Below are positions 1 to 5,395 of a DNA stretch of 7,579 nt, piece after piece. Location: positions 1 through 7,579 of the forward strand of contig JAFLUK010000072.1 in assembly GCA_022508865.1 (NCBI GenBank). Reading direction: 5' to 3'. The position numbers and the translations under genes were made by a program. This DNA is from Oscillospiraceae bacterium (GTDB taxonomy: Bacteria; Bacillota; Clostridia; Oscillospirales; Acutalibacteraceae). The notes under the pieces were generated by a model, which worked only from the letters and a program-made list of their open reading frames with translations, had not been told where the DNA came from and searched no databases. The first letter of the stretch is position 1, and every line of letters begins with the position of its first letter.

Positions 1-2
1 GC

Positions 3-1217
3 ATTGATGTAATTATTGACCTTGTTATTAACCATTGCTCAAACCAGCACCCTTGGTTCCAGAAGGCACTTGAGGAGGCAGAAAAGGGCAACTTTGACGG
101 CTACGCAAAGTACTTTAACATTGAAAAGGCAGAGGATGTATTTGTAAACGGATACAACCCTGACCCTAACGACAGCAACCTGCTTTATGAGAGTAATTTC
201 AGCGACACAATGCCTGAATGGAACTATGACTACGACGGCACAAGAGCAGAAATGAAGAATATTGCAAAGTTCTGGCTTGACAGGGGCATTGCAGGTTTCA
301 GACTTGATGCCGTTAGATACCTATACTACAATGATTATGTAAACAGTTCCAAGGCGTTAAAGAACTTCTATGAGGACTGCAAGGAAATCAAAGAAGATGT
401 GTATATGGTAGGCGAGGATTGGAGCGGTGACATTGCCGAAATTAAGGGAATGTATGAGTCAGGCATTGACAGTTTGTTCTCATTCTCATTTGCCGATACC
501 TCCGGTAAGTTTATGTCTTGTGTTATTTCCGGCGCTGCATATGATGTTACCGACTCACTTGTAAACTATGAGAGAGCCACCCACGAGATAAACAAGGATG
601 CCATTAACTGCTACTTCCTTACTAACCACGATATGTACAGATGTGCAGACAACCTGACAGAGCTTTATCAGAAGAAGATGGCAGCTGCAGTGTATATGAT
701 GACTCCCGGAAACACCTTTACTTACTACGGCGAGGAACTTGGTATGGAAACATACGACGAGGGCAACGACCCTGCAAAGCGTACTGCTATGATTTGGGAC
801 AGCGATAATCTGCCTGATGTAACAGCCTGCGGCATTGACTATGTTACCGACTATACAGACGGAGGCGGTGTTAAGCAGCAGCTTGAAAATAAGGATAGCC
901 TGCTGAATTTCTACAAGGAATGTATCAAAATCCGTAACTGTAATCCAGGTATTGCAAGGGGTACTGCAACTGCACTGCCTGACAGCTTTGACGCAGGTGA
1001 CGGTGTCGACGGCTATTATCTGACATATAAAAATGACAAGTATATGGTTATGCATAACCTTGGCAGCGAGAAGAAAACTGTGGAAATCACAGAGGATTTA
1101 ATGTCTGACTATACTATTTCCGCAAGGCTTTCAGCCAAGGACGGCGAGATTACAATTGATAACAACAGGCTGACTATGCCTGCATACAGCACAATTGTAC
1201 TCCATTCTAAAGATTAA
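3..1217 (+). CDS. GH13 alpha-amylase-family glycosidase (alpha-glucosidase/alpha-amylase), 5' end missing
   Basis: This is the C-terminal 404 residues of a glycoside hydrolase family 13 enzyme that enters from the left edge in frame 3, so the true start lies outside the window. The visible part carries all the usual GH13 signatures. Region I is DLVINH at the very start, and a domain-B loop motif MPEWN (like MPDLN) follows at about 207-221. Region II is GFRLDAVRY with nucleophile Asp codon 306-308. Region III is VGEDW with acid/base Glu codon 414-416, and region IV is TNHD with the stabiliser Asp at 630-632. A short C-terminal beta domain follows, with no dockerin, carbohydrate-binding module or sorting signal. 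The family hydrolyses alpha-1,4 (or alpha-1,6) glucosidic bonds of starch-type glucans with retention. Region II ends in Arg-Tyr where classical amylases have Lys-His, so exact specificity is open. Export cannot be judged because the N-terminus is absent. The gene ends in TAA 24 bases before a strong terminator. Confidence 0.93.
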   Translation: MDVIIDLVINHCSNQHPWFQKALEEAEKGNFDGYAKYFNIEKAEDVFVNGYNPDPNDSNLLYESNFSDTMPEWNYDYDGTRAEMKNIAKFWLDRGIAGFRLDAVRYLYYNDYVNSSKALKNFYEDCKEIKEDVYMVGEDWSGDIAEIKGMYESGIDSLFSFSFADTSGKFMSCVISGAAYDVTDSLVNYERATHEINKDAINCYFLTNHDMYRCADNLTELYQKKMAAAVYMMTPGNTFTYYGEELGMETYDEGNDPAKRTAMIWDSDNLPDVTACGIDYVTDYTDGGGVKQQLENKDSLLNFYKECIKIRNCNPGIARGTATALPDSFDAGDGVDGYYLTYKNDKYMVMHNLGSEKKTVEITEDLMSDYTISARLSAKDGEITIDNNRLTMPAYSTIVLHSKD

Positions 1218-1240
1218 ACAAAAATATAACGACAAAAATA

Positions 1241-1270
1241 AAGGCTGTCGCAGTTGCGGCGGCCTTTTTG
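1241..1270 (+). terminator. Rho-independent terminator of the GH13 gene
   Basis: An 11-bp stem pairs 1241-1251 with 1256-1266 around the loop AGTT; two of the pairs are G-T. A run of five T residues (1265-1269) closes it. It lies 24 bases after the amylase stop codon and should end that transcript. Confidence 0.9.
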
Positions 1271-1363
1271 TTATGTTATAGAAATTTTTGTTTTGAAAAA
1301 ACGAATTTAAAAATATAAAACAACAAATTATTATTTTTATCCGATTAAATGGAAAATAAACAG

Positions 1364-1388
1364 AAGGCTCTCGAAAAGGAGAGCCTTT
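1364..1388. terminator. Second hairpin, possible backup or orphan terminator
   Basis: A perfect 9-bp stem pairs AAGGCTCTC (1364-1372) with GAGAGCCTT (1379-1387) around the loop GAAAAG. It is followed on the plus strand only by TGTATATTATTCT, so the U-tract is poor. On the minus strand the downstream sequence is also only moderately T-rich. No gene needing it lies on either side: the amylase already has its own terminator, and spoIIE starts 140 bases on. It may be a second-chance terminator or the 3' end of a small transcript. The 93 bases between the two hairpins (1271-1363) are very AT-rich, and I see no ORF or RNA gene in them. Confidence 0.5.
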
Positions 1389-1396
1389 GTATATTA

Positions 1397-1405
1397 TTCT
1401 ACAAA
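1397..1405 (-). promoter_or_regulatory. Upstream 0A-box-like site
   Basis: On the minus strand this reads TTTGTAGAA, 8 of 9 to the Spo0A box TTTGTCRAA, but the mismatch falls on the conserved core C. It lies 44 bp upstream of the -35-overlapping box in the same orientation, roughly four helical turns, at about -80 relative to the expected start of transcription. This resembles the two-site layout of the B. subtilis spoIIG promoter. The match is short and in AT-rich DNA, so chance is a real possibility. Confidence 0.35.
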
Positions 1406-1440
1406 CTAGGTTAAAACAATCAAAAATTGTACATTCACAT

Positions 1441-1474
1441 TATGACAAATCTGTCCTGTATGAGTGAATATAAT
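1441..1474 (+). promoter_or_regulatory. Candidate Spo0A-dependent sigma-A promoter of spoIIE
   Basis: The sequence shows a perfect -10 TATAAT at 1469-1474 and a -35-like ATGACA at 1442-1447 (5 of 6 to TTGACA), separated by 21 bp rather than 17. Positions giving 17 or 18 bp spacing have no -35 match. From established knowledge, the Bacillus subtilis spoIIG and spoIIE promoters are sigma-A promoters with just such overlong spacers, and Spo0A~P activates them from sites next to or overlapping the -35. Here TATGACAAA (1441-1449), read on the minus strand as TTTGTCATA, matches the 0A box TTTGTCRAA at 8 of 9 positions and overlaps the -35. An inverted repeat ATTCAC/GTGAAT (1433-1438, 1464-1469) brackets the -35. 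Spo0A control is inference from pattern and gene identity. Confidence 0.68.
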
Positions 1475-1528
1475 AAAAATACAATAATTATGCGAAAGCG
1501 ATTAAACATATGACAGGACGTGTGAAAA

Positions 1529-3853
1529 ATGACCGCAGTTAAAAGATTACTTTTTGCCAGATTAAACGAAATAAGGGAAAGCAGTACAGGAAAAAGCTTT
1601 TTGATACAGATAATTTATTTTATTTGCGGTACGGTAATTTCAGGAGGTGCAGTTTTCGGTGAACTGTCCCCATTTGGTGCCGCCTTTATTGCGGCAGTAC
1701 CCTACAGATATTTGCTTACTTCTGTGATGGGCTCAATTTTCGGATATATTGTCCTTAGTCCCACAGGCAGCTTTAGGTACATAGCAATTGCAGTTGCAAT
1801 TGGTGCCATAAGATTTATTGCCGACGATATAAAGAGCATTAGCAGAAGTACAATTTTTCCATCTATGGTGGCTTTCCTTCCTGTGTTTGCAACAGGAATT
1901 GCCCTTCTTTTTTCTGATACATCGCGGATAAATTCCTTTACCCTTTGTACCATTGAAGCAGTGATTTCAGCCTCGGGGGCATTTTTCCTTGACAAAGCAA
2001 TTTGCCTTTGTTCATCAAGAAGAAATCTTACCTCCTTCAATCAGCAGGAGCTTTCCTGCATTGTAATGTCGGGCTGCATAATGCTGATGGCATTGGGAGG
2101 ATTAAGCATAGGAAGATTCTCCTTTGGAAGGGCGCTTGCCGTTGCCGCTATTCTCCTGTGCGCCAAGTACGGCGGAGTAACAGGGGGTGCAATCGGGGGA
2201 ATATCCACAGGAATTGTATTTTCCCTCAGCTCGCTTTCCTATAGCTTTCTTTGCGGCGGCTTTGGCTTTGGAGGACTGATGGCAGGACTTTTCTCCGTAA
2301 CAGGAAAAATCGGAACTGCAGCGGCATTTTTGATGTCAGCCGTAATAATGTCATTTACTTCAGGAAATAAAGAAATTGTAATAGCCACATTTATCGAGGC
2401 TCTTTTCGGAGCAGGTCTGTTTATGATGATACCAAAAAGCGTTGGAAATACAGTCAGTGCGCTTTTTAGTCCTACAGATGATGTCCATAGCGGTCTTGCC
2501 CTTAAAGAAAATGTAATAATGCGGCTGAATTTCACCTCAAAGGCACTAAAGGACGTTTCTTCCTGTGTGACCAGAGTTTCAAAGAAAATGAACAGCTTGT
2601 GTGTTGATTCTTTTGGCGGTGTTTATGACAACGCAAGAGAAAGTGTTTGCAGCAATTGCGGAATGAGAGTTTTTTGTTGGGAACGTGAAAAGGGCGTTAC
2701 AGAGGACGACTTTAACCGACTTACAGATACCCTCAAAAATAACACCTGCATTTCTCCGGAAGATATTGACAGTCTGTTTGTAAAGAAGTGCTGCAGAAAA
2801 AAGGAAATTGCAAATGCTGTTACAAAATACTATCAATCCTATCTTATGAGTATGGAGAGCACAAGAAGAATAAGCGCAATCAGAAACGGTCTTGCAGGAG
2901 AATTTGGAGGGCTTTCGGAAATTCTCTCGGATATGGCGCAGGAATTCTCTGCAACTGATGTTTGCGATTTGGAAAGCAGCGAAAGGATTTCTCACGCTCT
3001 TAGACAGAACGGACTGCTCCCTATTCTTTGTAATTGCAGAATTGCAGAAAGCCAGATGATTGTAGAGATAGAACTGTCACTTAGGAGCAAGGGCTCTATT
3101 AAAAAAACTACTTTAAGAAAAGAAATAGAAAAGTGCTGCGGCAGAAGGTTCCTTGAGCCTGTTACCACCATTGCACAGGACAGAGTAAGGGTGGTGCTTA
3201 ACGAAAGACCATTGTATGAAACAGAGATTGGAACATATCAGCACATTGCCGACAACGGCAGACTTTGCGGCGACAGTACAACATATTTTAATGACGATAA
3301 AGGTAATATGGTGGCTCTTATCAGCGACGGTATGGGCACAGGCGGCAGAGCGGCGGTGGACTCTATGATGGCAACTAACCTTATGGAAAAGTTGATAAAG
3401 TCAGGGTTGTCCTTTGACTGCGCCCTTAGCCTTACAAACTCTGCGCTTATGGTAAAAAGTCAGGAGGAAAGCCTTGCAACCATAGATATAACAGTGTTCA
3501 ATCTGTTTACAGGCAAAGCCAGGCTGCTAAAGGCAGGAGCACCATATACATACATTAAAAAGAGAGGCAGAGTCTACAGAAAAGAAATTCCATCTATACC
3601 TGCCGGCATTCTTAATGAGGTAAAATTTACCGAAGAGGAAACAACTCTTTCGGGAGAGGATATGGTGCTAATGCTTAGCGATGGTGCAATTATGGGGGAC
3701 GACAAGTGGCTGTTGAGCTTGATAAAATCCTGGAACAAGGGAAGTTGTCAGGAGTTGGCAGAGGCTGTTGTTGAAGAAGCAATGCGGCAAAATCAAGACC
3801 TTAAGGACGACGACATTACCGTTATGGCTATCAGACTTAAGGATAATTATTGA
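1529..3853 (+). CDS. spoIIE: Stage II sporulation protein E (SpoIIE), PP2C-type serine phosphatase
   Basis: SpoIIE sits at the asymmetric division septum and dephosphorylates SpoIIAA~P. SpoIIAA then frees sigma-F from SpoIIAB in the forespore; the protein also interacts with FtsZ in Bacillus. The 774 residues show the family layout. A short cytoplasmic N-terminus is followed by about ten hydrophobic segments between residues 24 and 303. A central regulatory region comes next, with a Cys-rich motif CxxCx5CW (VCSNCGMRVFCW, about residues 377-388). The C-terminal PP2C domain (about 560-774) carries metal/catalytic Asp motifs CGDS (D582), DGMGTG (600-605), LSDG (D718) and DDDIT (760-764). It is slightly shorter than the roughly 827-residue B. 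subtilis protein. The ATG is chosen because AGGA (1515-1518) lies 10 bases before it and the in-frame codon just upstream runs into a stop. The gene appears monocistronic, preceded by a Spo0A-type promoter and facing a convergent gene. I see no missing key residue. Confidence 0.96.
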   Translation: MTAVKRLLFARLNEIRESSTGKSFLIQIIYFICGTVISGGAVFGELSPFGAAFIAAVPYRYLLTSVMGSIFGYIVLSPTGSFRYIAIAVAIGAIRFIADDIKSISRSTIFPSMVAFLPVFATGIALLFSDTSRINSFTLCTIEAVISASGAFFLDKAICLCSSRRNLTSFNQQELSCIVMSGCIMLMALGGLSIGRFSFGRALAVAAILLCAKYGGVTGGAIGGISTGIVFSLSSLSYSFLCGGFGFGGLMAGLFSVTGKIGTAAAFLMSAVIMSFTSGNKEIVIATFIEALFGAGLFMMIPKSVGNTVSALFSPTDDVHSGLALKENVIMRLNFTSKALKDVSSCVTRVSKKMNSLCVDSFGGVYDNARESVCSNCGMRVFCWEREKGVTEDDFNRLTDTLKNNTCISPEDIDSLFVKKCCRKKEIANAVTKYYQSYLMSMESTRRISAIRNGLAGEFGGLSEILSDMAQEFSATDVCDLESSERISHALRQNGLLPILCNCRIAESQMIVEIELSLRSKGSIKKTTLRKEIEKCCGRRFLEPVTTIAQDRVRVVLNERPLYETEIGTYQHIADNGRLCGDSTTYFNDDKGNMVALISDGMGTGGRAAVDSMMATNLMEKLIKSGLSFDCALSLTNSALMVKSQEESLATIDITVFNLFTGKARLLKAGAPYTYIKKRGRVYRKEIPSIPAGILNEVKFTEEETTLSGEDMVLMLSDGAIMGDDKWLLSLIKSWNKGSCQELAEAVVEEAMRQNQDLKDDDITVMAIRLKDNY

Positions 3854-3859
3854 TTAGTT

Positions 3860-3886
3860 CACCAAATAATTCTTGGTGCTCTTTTG
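3860..3886 (+). terminator. Weak hairpin after spoIIE
   Basis: A 6-bp stem CACCAA/TTGGTG (3860-3865 and 3873-3878) with a 7-base loop is followed by CTCTTTTG. It starts 6 bases after the spoIIE stop codon. The stem is short and the T-run is interrupted, so it is at best a weak terminator for spoIIE. Confidence 0.4.
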
Positions 3887-3931
3887 CTTGCAAATTTCCC
3901 GCCTGATTCACAAAATAATTTCCGGCTGAAT

Positions 3932-3963
3932 AAAAAAATCCGCTATGCAAAGGCATAGCGGAT
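3932..3963 (-). terminator. Strong Rho-independent terminator of the minus-strand glycosyltransferase gene
   Basis: A perfect 11-bp stem ATCCGCTATGC/GCATAGCGGAT (3938-3948 and 3953-3963) with a 4-base loop is followed, on the minus strand, by seven T residues (the A-run 3932-3938 of the plus strand). It lies 23 bases beyond the stop of the minus-strand gene. On the plus strand no T-run follows, so it is directional, although its stem would also form in a spoIIE read-through transcript. Confidence 0.92.
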
Positions 3964-3986
3964 AATACATAATTTCCATCAAAATC

Positions 3987-5132
3987 TTACAGCTTTTCTT
4001 TAATAAGACGATAAATATTTTTACTGCTGTATTCCTTTTTAAAGGTGCGTAGATTGTTGCGCATTGTTTGCAGTGCCACATCATCATCTAAAAGTTTGTT
4101 CAGCATATTAACGCCTTCTCTGCCTTCCTTCATCACAACGGCAAGGCTGTGTTTTTCCAGATATTCGGCATTGTCCTTTTCCTGTCCGTCATAGGAACGG
4201 AAAATAGCCATGGGCAGTTCCTTTGCAATGGATTCGGACACTGTAAGCCCTCCGGGTTTTGTAACAATAATATCTGCGGCGCTCATATAGTTTTCAATAT
4301 CATTAACAAAGTAGCACAGTTTTGTAGGAATTTTTATTTTAATATTATTGCCCTTTTTGTCGCGGATATATCCGTTTTTAACAGCGGTCTGGAAACCGTT
4401 AAACAGCTTTTCGTTCCTTCCTGTTACAACCACGAGTTGATAGTCAGAGGGATACTTGTTAAGGTTTGTAAAAATCTCTGTAATGTTTGTAACACCAAAG
4501 GAGCCTGCCATCATCAGCACAGTTTTTTTATAGGGATTAAGTCCCAGCTTTTCCCGCATTTCACAGGAATTCTCTTTTTTGTAAAAGCAGTCGTATATCG
4601 GAATGCCGTAGGGATAAACTATTGAACCGTTAATGCGGTATTTTTCCCTTAACTCTTTAACCATATCGTCGCTGGCAACAATGTAGGCATCTACATTGCT
4701 GTTTATGTAAGCAGAGTGGGAGGCAAAGTCGGTGATGATATTCAGCATTAGGGTATTTATCTTACCCTTTTTCTTCAGAGCGGCAACCATATCGCTGCAA
4801 AAGGCGTGACAGCAGATTACACAGTCGGGCTGACACTCCTGAAATAATTTGAATAATCTTCTTGAATAAAAGGAAGCTATACCATGGACAGCCTTGTCAA
4901 GAAAAGATACCTTATCTGCAGAGTTGTAAATCTTGCCGTACAGCTTTGGTGTTTTTGTGGCAAACAGCAAATACAGCTTTGATACTACAAAGTGAAGAAA
5001 ACGAGAAGAATACATAAGCGCATCTTCAATTACCACTTCATTTCCCTTATCCTGTTCTATTGTATTCTTCAGAGCAAGGCTTGCTCTGTGATGTCCGCCC
5101 CCGGTATCGGTAAGCAAAATTAACACTTTCAT
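3987..5132 (-). CDS. Processive diacylglycerol glycosyltransferase-like protein (UgtP/MGDG synthase family, GT28)
   Basis: The 381-residue protein is a GT-B fold, MurG-like glycosyltransferase. The N-terminal acceptor half carries the MGDG-synthase signature GGGHHRAS (residues 11-18) right after the first beta strand, and ITDFASH (133-139). The C-terminal nucleotide-sugar half has MAGSFG (208-213), TGRN (237-240), the donor-binding stretch KPGGLTVSES (293-302) and GQEKDNAEYL (316-325). Members transfer glucose or galactose from UDP-sugar to diacylglycerol at the inner membrane face, giving membrane glycolipids and, in some species, the lipoteichoic acid anchor. Sugar and number of additions cannot be read from sequence. 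I prefer ATG 5132 over the in-frame GTG at 5144 for three reasons: GGTGA sits 6 bases before the ATG, the family usually starts just at this beta strand, and the promoter would leave only about 6 bases of leader before the GTG. It is a single gene with its own promoter and terminator. Confidence 0.9.
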   Translation of the reverse strand: MKVLILLTDTGGGHHRASLALKNTIEQDKGNEVVIEDALMYSSRFLHFVVSKLYLLFATKTPKLYGKIYNSADKVSFLDKAVHGIASFYSRRLFKLFQECQPDCVICCHAFCSDMVAALKKKGKINTLMLNIITDFASHSAYINSNVDAYIVASDDMVKELREKYRINGSIVYPYGIPIYDCFYKKENSCEMREKLGLNPYKKTVLMMAGSFGVTNITEIFTNLNKYPSDYQLVVVTGRNEKLFNGFQTAVKNGYIRDKKGNNIKIKIPTKLCYFVNDIENYMSAADIIVTKPGGLTVSESIAKELPMAIFRSYDGQEKDNAEYLEKHSLAVVMKEGREGVNMLNKLLDDDVALQTMRNNLRTFKKEYSSKNIYRLIKEKL

Positions 5133-5157
5133 AAAATTCACCACTTCTATTTCTCTT

Positions 5158-5186
5158 ATTATATCCGATTAATCATTATTTTTCAA
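5158..5186 (-). promoter_or_regulatory. Sigma-A promoter of the minus-strand glycosyltransferase
   Basis: Read on the minus strand, TTGAAA (5186-5181, 5 of 6 to the -35 consensus) and a perfect TATAAT (5163-5158) are separated by exactly 17 bp. Transcription would start near 5151, giving a leader of about 19 bases to the ATG at 5132. This is the cleanest housekeeping-type promoter in the window. Confidence 0.82.
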
Positions 5187-5296
5187 CAAATCTACAATAA
5201 TGATACATCTTTTGCGAGAAGAATTTTGTCTGTATATGTAACTTTGATAAAAAGGGAAAATGTTTTGGCGGAAAGTTTGGTATAAATTAGTCTAAA

Positions 5297-5348
5297 GGTT
5301 ACAGACTTGTTACTTTATTTTTATTTTTTATTGTAGTATCATTATAAT
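5297..5348 (+). promoter_or_regulatory. Candidate promoter region of the VanW gene with a WalR-like direct repeat
   Basis: A perfect -10 TATAAT lies at 5343-5348, 47 bases before the chosen ATG. The -35 position at 17 bp spacing reads only TTTATT, so the promoter looks activator-dependent. Upstream, GGTTAC (5297-5302) and TGTTAC (5308-5313) form a direct repeat with an 11-bp period, separated by 5 bases. This fits 11 of 12 positions of the WalR (YycF) box TGTWAH-N5-TGTWAH. WalRK controls wall-hydrolase and wall-remodelling genes in Gram-positives. The box ends 6 bp before the weak -35, a sensible place for an activator. The regulator is inferred. The rest of the divergent spacer (5187-5296) shows no gene or clear structure. 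Confidence 0.5.
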
Positions 5349-5380
5349 TAAACCCCTATCCCTATAAACTGTACCTTGTG

Positions 5381-5387
5381 AAAGGAG
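5381..5387 (+). promoter_or_regulatory. Ribosome binding site that decides the VanW gene start
   Basis: AAAGGAG lies 8 bases before ATG 5396. The longer reading frame could open at GTG 5378, but that codon lies upstream of this motif and has no Shine-Dalgarno of its own, so ATG 5396 is preferred. Confidence 0.9.
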
Positions 5388-5395
5388 TAGATAAA

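Noticed and set aside
555..1055. 166-residue minus-strand open frame inside the amylase gene
   Set aside because: It is antisense to a frame with all GH13 motifs, has no ribosome binding site that I can see, and its translation shows no recognisable domain.
2579..2995. 138-residue minus-strand open frame inside spoIIE
   Set aside because: It overlaps the conserved middle of SpoIIE and its composition is that of a complement frame.
4149..4625. 158-residue plus-strand open frame opposite the glycosyltransferase gene
   Set aside because: It is a Cys/Phe/Asn-rich shadow of a clear GT28-type coding frame, with no promoter or Shine-Dalgarno motif seen.
5378..5395. GTG start giving a six-residue longer VanW protein
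   Set aside because: The GTG precedes the AAAGGAG motif, which is correctly spaced for ATG 5396, and has no Shine-Dalgarno of its own.
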